Source of the DNA: Blastobasis lacticolella
Lineage: Eukaryota > Arthropoda > Insecta > Lepidoptera > Blastobasidae
Reading direction: 5' to 3'
Length of the DNA stretch: 64,000 nucleotides
Assembly: GCA_905147135.1 (NCBI GenBank)
Contig: LR990067.1
Coordinates: forward strand, 8,370,001-8,434,000
The notes beneath the pieces are model-generated. The model saw nothing but the letters and a program-made list of their open reading frames with translations. It searched no databases and had not been told where the DNA came from. The position numbers and the translations under genes were made by a program. Below are positions 54,680 through 64,000 of the stretch, in pieces. Positions within the stretch are counted from its first letter, which is position 1, and each line of letters begins with the position of its first letter.

Positions 54680-55590
54680 AGCCAGTGCACAGCTGTTCAG
54701 GGCTATGGTCAGTCCCTGGGTTCTGTTGGCCTACTCCAGTTGAAAGGTGGCAGACGATATGCTCTCGAGAATCTAAAGTACACCGCTGCTTGAGGAGTCG
54801 AGGCGATGGACAGCCCCTGGCTTCTGTGACGTAGCCTACTCCAGTTCAGGAGTGGCAGACGATATGCTCTGGAGAATCTAAAGTATACCGCTGGTTGAGG
54901 AGTCAGTGCACAGCTGTTCGGGGCGATGGTCAGCCCGTGGCTTCTGTGACGTATGCCTACTCTAGTTGAGGAGTGGCAGACGATATGCTGTCACAGTGAC
55001 AGTTGAAACGTGGCAGGCGATAGGCTCTTGATTTTGTTAAGGTACACAGTTGCTTGATGGTCAGCCCCTGGCTTCTGTGACGTATATGCTCTGGAGAATC
55101 TAAAGTACACCGCTGCTTGAGGAGTCGGGGTGATGGACAGCCCCTGGCTTCTGTGACGTATGCTTACTCCAATTGATGAGTGACAAACGATAAGAGTATG
55201 CAGCTTCTTGATCAGTGCACAGCTGTTCTCTTGAGAATCTAAACTACACCACTGCTTGGGGAGTCGGGGCGATGGTCAGCCCCTGGCTTCTGATGCCTTA
55301 CCTACTTCAGTTGAAAGGTAGCAGGTGATATACTCTGGAGAATCTAAAGTACACCGCTGCTTGAGGAGTCGAGGGCAATGGTCAGCCCCTAGCTTCTGAT
55401 GCCAATCCTACTCCAGTTGAGGAGTGGCAGGCGATACGCACTTGATTCTGTTACAGTATACAGTTGCTTGAAGAGCGCACAGCTGTTTTCTTGAGAATCT
55501 AAACTACACCGCTGCTCGAGGAGTCGGGGCGATGGTCAGCCCCTGGCTTCCGATGCTCCTACTCCAGTTGAGGAGTGGCTGGCAGCAGCA
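54680..55590 (-). repeat. Degenerate minisatellite in gem 3'UTR region
   Basis: About seven imperfect units of roughly 105-150 bp, marked by CTACTCCAGTTGAGGAGTGG at 54731, 54836, 54957, 55164, 55302, 55408 and 55559. Other shared blocks are GGAGAATCTAAAGTACACCG, CTGCTTGAGGAGTCG and GTCAGCCCCTGGCTTCTG. The rightmost unit overlaps the last codons and stop of gem. Confidence 0.85.
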
Positions 55591-55717
55591 ATAGTGCCCC
55601 AGGGTCCGGGAGACGTTGGATGCGATAGGCAGCGTGGTCCGGGAGATGGCGGACCACCTCGTCGGTTAGTAGCACGCGTGCGCCGTGCGGCGTGCTTATC
55701 AGGACCGTTTCACATTC
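55559..55717 (-). CDS. gem: gem terminal exon
   Basis: The acceptor is TCCAACAG. The product is ECETVLISTPHGARVLLTDE, VVRHLPDHAAYRIQRLPDPG, ALLLLPATPQLE, stop TAG at 55561-55559. It aligns with the LSF end (GPTGIHILVSDQMVQNF type). The last 20 or so bases and the stop codon also occur repeatedly in the adjacent minisatellite. Confidence 0.9.
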   Translation of the reverse strand, partial: ECETVLISTPHGARVLLTDEVVRHLPDHAAYRIQRLPDPGALLLLPATPQLE

Positions 55718-58700
55718 CTGTTGGATGAGATGAGATTTACTTTGATTATGTAACTGCCAGTGTCAGTGGGCAGGGCACATAGCTCGCAGAACAGATGGCC
55801 GATGGGGCAAGAATGGATGACGCAGCGTGGGTAGGCCTCCTAGTAGGTTAGCAGACGACCTGGTAAAGATAGCAGGTACCACCTGGATACGGAAGGCACA
55901 AGGCTGGCCTTTGTGGAGATTTTTGGGGGAGGCCTATGCCCAGCAGTGGGCTTCCGGCTAATATGATGATGATGATGATGATGTGACGTTTAGTTAGTGT
56001 GGCCCATTCAGGCGACTGAATGTGTAACTATGATTCAATCTGGTCAGGATCCCCCAGTAGCCGGGTCACGAAGGTTAGACGGCAGTCGCTCCACTGTAAA
56101 TATCTGATCTGCCAAATCCTGGATCATTTTTTAGTTAGTTTGCCCCTTCTGGCTTTCAGATAGAGAAAACCGCTTCCAAATCGGACCATCCGTTCGGGAG
56201 ATATACGCCTCCACACAGACATAAATAAATAAATACAAATATTCGTGGACAAATTCACACAGCGCCATCTAGCCCCAAACTAAGCAAAGCTTGTACTATG
56301 GGTGCTAGATAGCTGATATACTACTTAAATACTTTTTAAATACATACTTATTATACATAGAACACCCAGACCCGTAACAAAAATTAAAATTCATCATTTC
56401 AATTTCTGCCCGGCCGGGAATCGAACCCGGGACCTCTTGCGTGGCAGACCGGCATGTTGACCATTGAACCACTCAGGTCGTCATACCACACACAGAGCAA
56501 ACAGACACACACATCAAACTTACAAAACACTCTCCTTCTTTCGTGGAGGATTAAATACCTTAGGCCCATGAGGGTCCAGGAGTTCAGCCAGTTTCCCACG
56601 AAGCTCGGCAGCCCGAGCTCTCTGTAAGAACACGGCAGCGAACGCACCGCTGGCGCCGCCCGCCGACACGTACACCGTGAGACGGGGTTCGATGCGTCTG
56701 TGGGGATCATAGATGTATTCATCATAATCACAGCCTATAAAAGTCCACTGCAGGATATCGTGAAGTTAAAAAAATTGCCACCTAAGTTTCCAACATAACT
56801 CAAAGAAAAATCCAGGATTAAAAATCGCCAGGAGCAAGTGAATTGAAGTGAATTTATTCGCTGCAACGAAATTGCCGGTGGTTGCTGTTCCTTTATAAAA
56901 GTCAACTGCAGGATATTGTGATATTAAAAATAATATCTGACCAATCAACCGCCAATAAATTGTGTTATCATTAACCTTGACGTTGGCGAAGTCATTGACA
57001 AATTTCAGTGGAAACCATAATTTTAAAACAAGAAGTAAGACCTTGTATGTGACAGAAGCATGTCGACGCTATACCAGGAACTAGGAAGGACTATCTTAAA
57101 AGTAAACAAATACTCACTTGGCATGCAATGCGTTGTATAGACGTATGCCGTCGGCCAGCCCGCAGATCTGGATCAGGTCATCTCGAGACAACCTGGGAAG
57201 GAAAAATGATACAACATTATCACCATCATCATCACAGCCCATAAGAGTCTACTGTAGGACCTCCCCCATAAGAGTGAGCGGTCATTGCCATAATCTCTAC
57301 GCTTGGCAGGCGGGTAGGAGATCAGGTTGCAAATATAGAAATGGAAAATGCTGCTACCTATTTCCCAGCCTACGGAGACTAAATAACTTTTGCCTCGAAA
57401 TTAGTAGCCTCGTACGACACCCATGAGTGTAAGGGGTTAGAGCTATTCTACTCTACATTACATATTTTAAATTAAAACAATATCTAGACTCACGAAACTG
57501 TACGAGTGACCGTCTATAAGCTGGCCCACTTGCCTCTTTTGTTTATCTCGTCATCATCGTCCTAGCGTTTTCCCCGGAATATGCCAGGGTACCCTTTTCC
57601 TACTCATTCTCCCCCACTTCGCCTGGTGTTCAGCATCCTCGCGTCGTAAGCCGTTGGCTCTCGCATTCGACTCAGCGATGTCAATCCATAGCTTTTTGGA
57701 TCGCCCACGGGGCCTCTTTCCTGATTCCTCTTTGTCTATCTATTGGATATTTAAGGACCACGCCAGTCATACCTGAGCAGATCGGCACCAGCGAAGTTCG
57801 CAAAAGTGGGCAGGTGGTGAGTGAACCGCTGCCGCGAGAGCCAGGCTTGCGTCTCTTCCGCGGTGGCTTCTTTGGGCAGCCCGTTATTCTGGGAAACAAT
57901 AATTATTTATTTATTTGTTCAGGAAACAAATAGTCTTTTACAAAAATTACATACAATTTCAATGCACAAACAGATATACAGTTCCATATAAAATTAAGGA
58001 AGTTTTACTATAATTATAGGTAAGTAAATGCGTGATCTTTATTGACACTTAAAATAATGTGTATGTCTAAAATTTAGTTCAGCAGAAATAGGTTTCAGAA
58101 GTGGAGTAAAATTTTAGGAATTGGGACTTCTTGGGAATTTGATAAAGGTCAATTTCGGAAATGGACCTTATAGGAATGGACGCCTTTGAAAATGGACAAA
58201 TTAGGAAATGGTCTACGTGAACCATTCAGACGATGTTCATCAGTTGGTAGGACTTGGTGCCTTGGTGAGTACAACCGCCTTAATTCCTTATTCCTTCCGC
58301 TAAACAACAATGTTTACATTGTTGTGTTCCGGTTTGAAGGATAAGGCATTTCATCATAGTCCTCTCAGTGACAACGCAGCTGCGGTTCTGCATTTTTGTT
58401 GCCTGCGACCAAAATGCCTGAATCGTAGACGTTATGGGCGACAGTTACCGCTCACCATCAGGGCTTCTTGCTCGTTTGGCACTGCGTAGAATAAAAAAAA
58501 CATTTAGATTTGTGAATGTCACCAACCTTGTCAGCGTCATCGGCGCTCTGCGGCAAGTCGGGCAGGATCGCGCCGGGCGAGTGGCACGGCGGCGAACTAG
58601 CCTTCATGTCGCCACCACTGTAACAGAGAGGATCATTTTATTATGTCTTCATCAACAGTTAGCATGATGAACTACCGGCAGGCATATAATACCTACTATT

Positions 58701-61700
58701 ACTATACAGGGTATTACATAATATAGTATGAAGTCGTGAACTGGATGGAGTGCTAAACTTATTAAAATGTACAACTATTCCACGTACGACAGAAATAATT
58801 GTACCTATCGTTTTAATACGTTTAGCACTCCATCCAATTCACGGCTGCAACAAAGTTATGCAACATCTTGTATAGTATTGTTTGGATTGGATTGGCGGTG
58901 GAGGAGTGGTGGTCCGACTCGTAAGCCAGAGGTACCGGGTTCGAATCCCAGTGCCGCCTTGTACAATTTTTTTTATTCCGCAAACTTAACAGTTTTGGAA
59001 CTAATACACTGTAAAATTAATATTAGGTACAGCTTAAGATAATACAACTTTATAAGTCTATAGTAGGACGAAAATATAATTTCAAATTCCAATGACACTT
59101 GTTTGAGTTATGTACCTTACTTGATTACTAACCGAAGTAATGCTCTTAGAGGGAAATCATCGTGAATATGTAACCATGATCCAACCTAGGATGCGACTCT
59201 CTAATAAATATCCTTGATAGCTACGATGAAACGCAGGATGTCAACAAATATTTCAATACCTGGCCATGATCTGTCGCGTTTTATCGTTGCTGACGGATGT
59301 TGTCTTAGAGAACAAATTTGCAGGTCAGTTTCTCCTGTTAACAGGGTCATGTAGGTCAGACGGCAATCGCTCCACTGTAATTACCTAATCTGCCAAATCC
59401 TGGATCATGGTCAAGGCGGACCCCCGGCCCTAGCGTGCGCGAGAGCACAACCGGGACATTAACGCCAAGATGATGAAGATGACCAAAAACGCATCAAACT
59501 GCCACTGAGCTGCAATTGCCGTCCAATTACAATTGAATAGAGCCATTAGTAACAGCAGCAGAATACCAATAACGTGTCAAACTGTCACTGAGTTGCTATT
59601 GCAATTCAATTATAATTCTATCAATGGAGCTTTTCTATTCCGCATGTTCTATTCATGTTTCTATTTCCCACAACCCACTCTTGTATTGTTTGGATTAATA
59701 CCCAAACAGTTAATATTCCGTTTTATTTAGTATTGTTTGGCTGCGGTATTCCGTAAGGTGGTTGATCCTACCCCGATCGGGCGGATTCGAACGGGATATC
59801 TCAGCTGTTTAATCGAGACGGTTCTCTGTTTCATTAAAATCGGTTCAGCAGAAAGCTTAGTAGAAGTAAGCTTTGTTCGCAGACAACTGACAGTTAGGTT
59901 ACGATAAAATGTTAAATATAAACGCAAAAAGTATGAAGTTATGTCTCCGCTAGGGACACGAAAAAAGTTTTTTTTTTCTTTTTTTATATATAAAATAGAC
60001 AGGTATTCGACTGCCATCTCCTCTCCAACCTGATGTTAAGTGCAGATGCAGTCTACGATGGCGCATACCTGTCTATTAGGTAACTATTGACTCAATTGAG
60101 CAATTTAGTGCCCTATGACGGTATTAATTGATTTATTTTCATTCATAAACAGATAACTTACAGTCTTAGCGGATACGTCGGGATAACGTGCGAAATTGAC
60201 GCTGGTGGTCGAACAAGGTACTGTCCCAAGGCAACATAAATAATAGCGGAAAGTATAAAATGACAGCACCAAAAAGAATACCCGAACTCGGGGTGCGGGT
60301 TCGCCATAGTAAAACAATAAAATGCAAAAATATTCGGACTTCGGCCGATAGGCAAACTGGTTCATACACACCAAAATATTTAAAACACAGTGTCATGATA
60401 ATGAAGTTAGTCGACTTTAAATATGTAATCCTCAAACTACCTTCAATACGCGACATTACCCACTTTCTGTGATTGATTGTGTTAAAAAGTGGCAGACAAA
60501 AACAAATAATGACAAGGAAGTAAAATCCGCCGTTTTACAAATTCAGTCATTGTAGTACAGGTTGTTTACAACCTATAAGCAGCCTTTGCATACAGTTTTT
60601 CTTTAAAAACTTAACATGTGTTACCTAAAGTGTCTGAATAATACCTACTACAAGATTACTGTGTGAAGAAAATAAATAAAATTATATTTTTATTATTATT
60701 TTGAAGCGTTTGTGATGGTAAACCATCGGTCATCGGAAGTGCCTATTTCACTGAAACAAAATAAACTAACCGACAAAAAAAAACCGATAACTTCCGACCA
60801 AATTTACATATACTCAACATGGAGTTCTTCACGAAAGGGATGAAACGGTTTTACGGGGTCGGCAACCCGTGGGTGATAACCCTGGCATTGCAAACGTCCA
60901 TAGGCTGCGGTGACTGCTTACCACCAGGCAGGCCGTAAGCTTGTTTGTCACCTTAGTGGTATATAAAAACATTTACTCAAATATTTTCTGAACTACTGCA
61001 CCGATTTTAATTAAACAAAGCTTAGAATAATCTAGATAAAACTGGCTTTCAAATAGAAACCTACGGCGAATAAAGTATGACACTGTCTTGTGTATATATA
61101 TAAAAAAAATAACGTAGGCAGCACTCTACTCGCGTGCTCGCGGTTACTACTGTTATCACAGAGATTATCTGTATTTTACACATTGGATCGAAGCTGATTG
61201 AGAGTAGGTACCCATGCATAATTATGTACACCAACATGGCTAAAGACAATGCAATTACAACAGTGACTAAATATAACATAATCGAGAGAAAAACGTCGGA
61301 AAACCGCTGACCAAGTTTAGATATTGTTCGACCAAAGCGGTAAGTTCTGGCTCCTGCCAGGAAAAGAAAATATTCTTTTCCTTTCTATATTATACAGTCA
61401 ATTAAAGCTAATAAAACTTCAGTATTCAAGTTTTAAAATCGTATTATTAATTATAACTTGTAGCCAATCATAAACAATATTTTTGAGAGCAAAAGCTCGC
61501 CGAGCTTCGGCCGAAGGTTGTGGCGATAGCCGAATAATCGGCTTCGGCCGGAAATTGACCTTCGGTCGGACACTACATTTTGTACCTACTCAAATATTTC
61601 CTATACTGAACCAATTTGAATGAACCATAGCTTAGAACCATCTCGATTTAACTTTGCTTTAAAATATAGAAAACAGCATCAACATCGGTCTATCTGTTTG

Positions 61701-62323
61701 TACACAGTATGGTTTGCTGAACCAACATGGCTAAAGATAATGTAGCAACTATGAACAGTGACTTGACTAAATATAGAAATACTAACTCTTGGCAGTACAG
61801 CGGTTTCATCTGGCTGGATGAGGCGAGAATGGCTGTAACAAAAAATAGAATTATAGAATTATATTGAAAAAAAAAAAACACTTTGCACACGTGTCGTAGA
61901 TTTCTTTTTGTTGTTTCTATTGTGGTTGATTGTACAACAATTTAATTTCGGTCATCAACGTCATCATATCAGCCGTAAGACGCCTACTGCTGAGCATAGG
62001 GCTCTTCCTGAGATCTCCACGGCGGCCGGTCTTGTGCCTTCCGCACCCAGCTGGTACCTGCGATCTTTACCAGGTCGTCGGTCCACCTTGTGGGAGGCCT
62101 AACCACGCTGCGTCTTCGGGTACGTGGTCGCCACTCGAGACCTTTACTGCCCCATCGGGCCATCTGTTCCGCGAGCTATGTGCCCTGCCCACTGCCACTT
62201 AAGCTTGGTAATTCCTTAATATTCTAACTTAAATTGAAGCCTAATAATTGAGGGTACTCACCAGGGCTCCCCAGCGCAGCTTTATTGGTCAGACCGGGAC
62301 TCGCTATTGCTTTTGGAGGAGCG
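55559..62323 (-). CDS. gem: CP2/LSF-type transcription factor (gemini-like), 5'-partial, seven exons
   Basis: Exons in transcript order are 62323-62262, 61832-61787, 58617-58527, 57888-57773, 57192-57118, 56697-56559 and 55717-55559. They total 688 nt and read through to TAG with matching phases, giving 228 residues. First comes a Ser/Pro-rich linker, then a SAM-like domain (ATAEETQAWLSRQRF, FANFAGADLLR, LSRDDLIQICGLADGIRLYN), then a C-terminal dimerisation region (RIEPRLTVYV and following). TFCP2/LSF and UBP1 have the closely similar blocks QETQQWL, FSNFSGADLL and DLVQICG.ADGIRL, so this is the CP2 branch, not classical grainyhead. Family members are nuclear DNA-binding factors acting as oligomers. 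The DNA-binding domain lies beyond the right edge. The second exon is the least certain. Confidence 0.92.
55755..55985 (+). mobile_element. LINE (RTE-like) C-terminal fragment
   Basis: GGCACATAGCTCGCAGAACA, CCTGGTAAAGATAGCAGGTA, TGGAGATTTTTGGGGGAGGC, GATGATGATGATG tail. Inserted about 40 bp upstream (in gene sense) of the gem terminal exon acceptor. Confidence 0.7.
56000..56130 (+). mobile_element. SINE-T fragment
   Basis: CATTCAGGCGACTGAATGTG to TGCCAAATCCTGGATCAT. Confidence 0.65.
56221..56483 (-). mobile_element. SINE-G copy
   Basis: Full-length minus copy ending at (AAAT)n 56221-56236. It lies in the same sense as gem, just downstream of the exon ending at 56559. Confidence 0.85.
56559..56697 (-). 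CDS. gem: gem exon: dimerisation region, first part
   Basis: The first base completes Lys, then RIEPRLTVYVSAGGASGAFA, AVFLQRARAAELRGKLAELL, DPHGPK, donor GTATTT. PRLTVYV matches the PRLTIYV block after the SAM-like domain in LSF. If the donor were not used, the frame would run to a TAA at 56527-56529 (tail VFNPPRKKESVL), a possible retained-intron isoform with a different C-terminus. Confidence 0.92.
57118..57192 (-). CDS. gem: gem exon: C-terminal half of SAM-like domain
   Basis: The acceptor CTTCCCAG and donor GTGAGTA enclose 75 nt encoding LSRDDLIQICGLADGIRLYN then ALHA plus two bases of a Lys codon. DLxQICGxADGIRLxNAL is the most conserved part of the CP2 SAM-like domain. Confidence 0.95.
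57230..57465 (+). repeat. R4 copy
   Basis: CAGCCCATAAGAGTCTACTG to GTACGACACCCATGAGTGTA; diverged. Confidence 0.65.
57550..57725 (-). mobile_element. LINE ORF fragment
   Basis: The minus strand encodes PRGRSKKLWIDIAESNARA-like sequence, same family as 4890-5060. Confidence 0.6.
57773..57888 (-). CDS. gem: gem exon: N-terminal half of SAM-like domain
   Basis: The acceptor is TTTCCCAG and the donor GTATGAC. The product is NNGLPKEATAEETQAWLSRQ then RFTHHLPTFANFAGADLL, with the next Arg codon split. The ATAxETQxWL, RF and FxNFxGADLL pattern is diagnostic of CP2/LSF proteins. Confidence 0.93.
58280..58500 (+). mobile_element. LINE-end fragment
   Basis: GTTCCGGTTTGAAGGATAAG, TTCTGCATTTTTGTTGCCTG, GTTATGGGCGACAGTTACCG, ends A8 next to the gem exon donor. 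Shared with 14120, 21010 and 42510. Confidence 0.5.
58527..58617 (-). CDS. gem: gem exon: Ser/Pro-rich linker before SAM-like domain
   Basis: The acceptor CTGTTACAG and donor GTTGGTG enclose 91 nt encoding GGDMKASSPPCHSPGAILPD then LPQSADDADK. It is GC-rich with no stop in the one phase-compatible frame. The Ser/Pro clusters resemble the phosphorylatable linker between the DNA-binding and SAM-like domains of CP2 proteins. Confidence 0.82.
58707..58870. mobile_element. Palindromic mariner-type MITE, second copy
   Basis: CAGGGTATTACATAATATAG left end with TA flanks; same arms as 18801-18972, but the loop (CTATTCCACGTACGACAG) is in the opposite orientation. Confidence 0.85.
58886..58970 (+). 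mobile_element. SINE-T head (tRNA-like)
   Basis: GGCGGTGGAGGAGTGGTGGT, CGACTCGTAAGCCAGAGGTA, GGGTTCGAATCCCAGTGCCG. Resembles a tRNA but lacks a paired D arm and is followed by a LINE-like tail. Confidence 0.65.
59090..59640 (+). mobile_element. SINE-T copy, interrupted, with 3' extension
   Basis: TTGAGTTATGTACCTTACTT ... ACCATGATCCAACCTAGG, about 130 bp of unrelated sequence, then TAACAGGGTCATGTAGGTCA to AACGCCAAGATGATGAAGAT and the extension shared with 40665-40820. Confidence 0.65.
59641..60859. other. gem intron, non-coding
   Basis: Includes a LINE-end fragment (59740-59800, GCGGTATTCCGTAAGGTGGT, also at 4230 and 16915), and another at 60000-60070 (GCCATCTCCTCTCCAACCTG). The overlapping minus frames at 60105-60456 lack splice support and phase. 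Confidence 0.4.
60860..60965 (+). mobile_element. LINE 3' end (L-GGP family, diverged)
   Basis: CAAACGTCCATAGGCTGCGG, CTTGTTTGTCACCTTAGTGG. Confidence 0.5.
60966..61384. other. gem intron, non-coding
   Basis: AT-rich; a segment at 61020-61270 is repeated with changes at 61615-61760 (CATGGCTAAAGACAATGCAA / CATGGCTAAAGATAATGTAG), a local duplication. Confidence 0.45.
61385..61577. mobile_element. TAGTGTCC-family element, partial
   Basis: TTATACAGTCAATTAAAGCT, TTCAAGTTTTAAAATCGT and GACCTTCGGTCGGACACTAC match the right half of 44069-44916. Confidence 0.65.
61787..61832 (-). CDS. gem: gem exon (tentative): linker microexon
   Basis: The acceptor is TTTTTTGTTACAG. With donor GTTAGT (exon end 61787) the product AILASSSQMKPLYCQ joins both neighbours in phase. 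An alternative donor GTACTG at 61798 (exon end 61799) also keeps phase but drops four residues (YCQD becomes nothing). A bridging exon of this phase is required between 62262 and 58617, which supports one of these. Confidence 0.5.
61955..62210 (-). mobile_element. LINE (RTE-like) C-terminal fragment
   Basis: The minus strand reads GGCAGTGGGCAGGGCACATA, CCTGGTAAAGATCGCAGGTA, GTGGAGATCTCAGGAAGAGC; same family as 1690-2110 and 55755-55985. Confidence 0.7.
62262..62323 (-). CDS. gem: gem exon: Ser/Pro-rich linker
   Basis: The acceptor CTCTTGTTGCAG and donor GTGAGTACCC enclose 62 nt encoding APPKAIASPGLTNKAALGSP. The other two frames contain a stop or do not join. It enters needing one base and leaves in phase 1. 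No domain is visible; position and phase tie it to the downstream CP2 exons. Confidence 0.75.
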
Positions 62324-62492
62324 CTGCAACAAGAGAAATACATTTGTTAATGTATACAAATATTTATCACAACGCCTGCCATCTATATTAATATTGAAGT
62401 TATTTCATTTATTAGATGTGTAACAAAAATGCAGAACTAGTCATTGTTGACCATGATTTTAACTATCGCAACTTTTTATAATGTAAGTACTT

Positions 62493-62750
62493 GACGACCT
62501 GAGTGGTTCAATGGTCAACATGCCGGTCTGCCACGCAAGAGGTCCCGGGTTCGATTCCCGGCCGGGCAGAAATTGAAATGATGAATTTTAATTTCTGTTA
62601 CGGGTCTGGGTGTTCTATGTATAATAAGTATGTATTTAAAAGTATTTAGTAGTATATCAGTTATCTAGCACCCATAGCACAAGCTTTGCTTAGTTTGGGG
62701 CTAGATGGCGCTGTGTGAATTTGTCCACGAATATTTATTATTATTATTTA
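62493..62750 (+). mobile_element. SINE-G copy, best-preserved
   Basis: GACGACCTGAGTGGTTCAAT, GGTCTGCCACGCAAGAGG, GGGTTCGATTCCCGG, ..., GATGGCGCTGTGTGAATTTG, (TTA)n. Box A/B and GCC anticodon position match tRNA-Gly. Confidence 0.88.
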
Positions 62751-62934
62751 TTATTATTAATTTTTAACTTTTGATTCTGTAAAAAAAAAAATTATTATTG
62801 AACATCACATTCATACATATTAACATACATTTATTTATTTCATACAATAATATTTGTATATGATTGTATCCAAATATTATATTAAATATTTGTAGCTATA
62901 TTATTGTATACAAATAATTATATTTTGTTGTGCT

Positions 62935-63110
62935 CTAGGGCCAAGGCCACAAGGGTCTAGCGCACAACTTATTATAGTGGAATGACTGCCATCTGACCTC
63001 CATGACCCTGTTACCCAGTTAAAGGGAAACCAGACCAGATTGGACCATGGATGCACATTGAGTTGCCCGAGAGTGCAAGTTTCGGTCACCGTAAGAACAT
63101 CAGTTAGTGT
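62935..63110 (-). mobile_element. SINE-T fragment
   Basis: Plus-strand GGAATGACTGCCATCTGACC, CCAGACCAGATTGGACCATG. Confidence 0.6.
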
Positions 63111-63592
63111 TATTATGACACTGACGTAAGTCTGTCAGACATCACCAAAGCTAGCCAAGCCAAGCTCAGTAGATTGAGGCTAATTCCCTCCACTCACTAA
63201 CATTGATTATATGGTAATGATGTCATAGAGTAATCCACAATTAGACTTGAGTCAGCACATGAATAGGTACAGGATTTTTATTTATAACAGCTGATTAGCC
63301 TGTGTCCTGCTGATGATTTTGTGTGCAATCCTTGGTATTCGACTGGATTTGGTGGTAGAGAAATTCTTAAGATGGTGAAACCCAATTCTGTACTTACCCA
63401 AAGTTTTACACAAAAACCAAACATTGAATTAAAAAACAAAACAATATAGTTGGTTGGTTGGTTTCCATGGGAACTATATTGAATTTCAGGATCAAAGGTA
63501 TCCTGTATTCATCCCGGTTATAATTCATCCAATCCAATTAGCCATTTAGTCAACACTTAAATCCAAACTTAAGATTTCACGAATAGCAATAG
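63111..63592. other. gem intron, non-coding
   Basis: No exon with CP2 DNA-binding residues was found here. Confidence 0.4.
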
Positions 63593-63775
63593 CTCCGGCA
63601 GAGTAGAATAGCACCAACCCCTTACACTCATGGGTGTTGTATAAGACAACTAATGTTTTCGAAGCGAAGGTCTAGTCTCTATAGGCTGGAAAATGGGCAG
63701 CACTGTTTTGGCAATAACCTTCCCTTTAATGGAAGAGGCCCTAAGTCCTGCAGTGGCCTGTTATGGGCTGTAATG
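63593..63775 (-). repeat. R4 copy
   Basis: GGCAGAGTAGAATAGCACCA to CAGTGGCCTGTTATGGGCTG on the plus strand. Confidence 0.7.
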
Positions 63776-64000
63776 ATGAACTACAAGTTAATTTTGAACG
63801 TGGCTATTGCTGCTTGTGTCATATAATTTGCCTGCCTTATTTCCCTATTGTATACAAATTACAAATACAACAGGCATTAAGAGCTCACAATGTAACATAA
63901 TGAAACACACAGACTATGTAGTTACTCTTGCGATGCAGCTAAACTATTTATCGCGAACACGCAGATCAAAACTGACATGAAACGGTCATCTTCTCTCATT

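Noticed and set aside
54680..55590. CRISPR-like array
   Set aside because: Units are 105-150 bp, degenerate, without constant repeats and unique spacers, and the genome is eukaryotic.
58886..58970. Second tRNA gene (also heads at 3371, 22185, 29100 and the SINE-G heads)
   Set aside because: These have degenerate or unpaired D and anticodon arms and are joined to SINE bodies present many times; only 8174-8246 folds fully.
60105..60456. Overlapping minus-strand open frames as a gem exon
   Set aside because: No pyrimidine-tract acceptor and donor pair gives the phase needed between 61787 and 58617, and the translation is not CP2-like.

Overview
This window is eukaryotic nuclear DNA, almost certainly from a moth or butterfly (Lepidoptera). 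It is AT-rich, its coding exons are short and far apart, and most of it is dispersed repeats of types I associate with lepidopteran genomes: tRNA-derived SINEs, 5'-truncated LINE ends, MITEs and a Lep1/Helitron-like repeat whose ends read GTGGACCCGGCGCGACTTCG. Most short open frames are intron or transposon shadows. Species cannot be named from the sequence.

Two protein genes are supported, arranged tail to tail. (1) Lasp (LIM and SH3 domain protein), plus strand: seven exons from 20334 to 43183 join with matching phases into the C-terminal 464 residues. They encode the second half of the LIM domain, two nebulin-like actin-binding repeats, a Q/N/Y-rich linker with a heptad repeat, and a C-terminal SH3 domain. 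I found no exon for the first half of the LIM domain in 1-20333, so it probably lies upstream of the window. (2) A CP2/LSF-type (grainyhead superfamily) transcription factor, gem (gemini) in Drosophila, minus strand: seven exons from 62323 down to 55559 encode the C-terminal 228 residues (Ser/Pro-rich linker, SAM-like domain, dimerisation domain). Its DNA-binding exons lie beyond 64000. One tRNA-Val(UAC) gene sits at 8174-8246, on the plus strand, in the repeat-rich region before the first Lasp exon seen here.

Layout: 1-20333, repeat-rich, presumably the first long Lasp intron or upstream DNA, with the tRNA gene; 20334-43183, Lasp exons separated by introns filled with SINEs, LINE fragments and MITEs; 43184 to about 43560, Lasp 3'UTR with a possible readthrough frame and a poly(A) signal; about 43560-52700, MITE-rich intergenic or long-UTR DNA; about 52700-55558, AT-rich DNA then a minisatellite downstream of the gem stop codon; 55559-62323, gem exons and introns; 62324-64000, gem intron with SINE copies.

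Points most worth a second look: the 92-codon open frame in phase after the Lasp UAG with a strong hairpin just downstream; a decayed duplicate of the first nebulin-repeat exon in the next intron; a tandemly duplicated splice donor on the second nebulin-repeat exon; the coding heptad minisatellite; a minisatellite whose unit includes the last gem codons and stop; and several nested transposon insertions, some with clean target-site duplications. I see no gene cluster that looks like a new multi-gene system.
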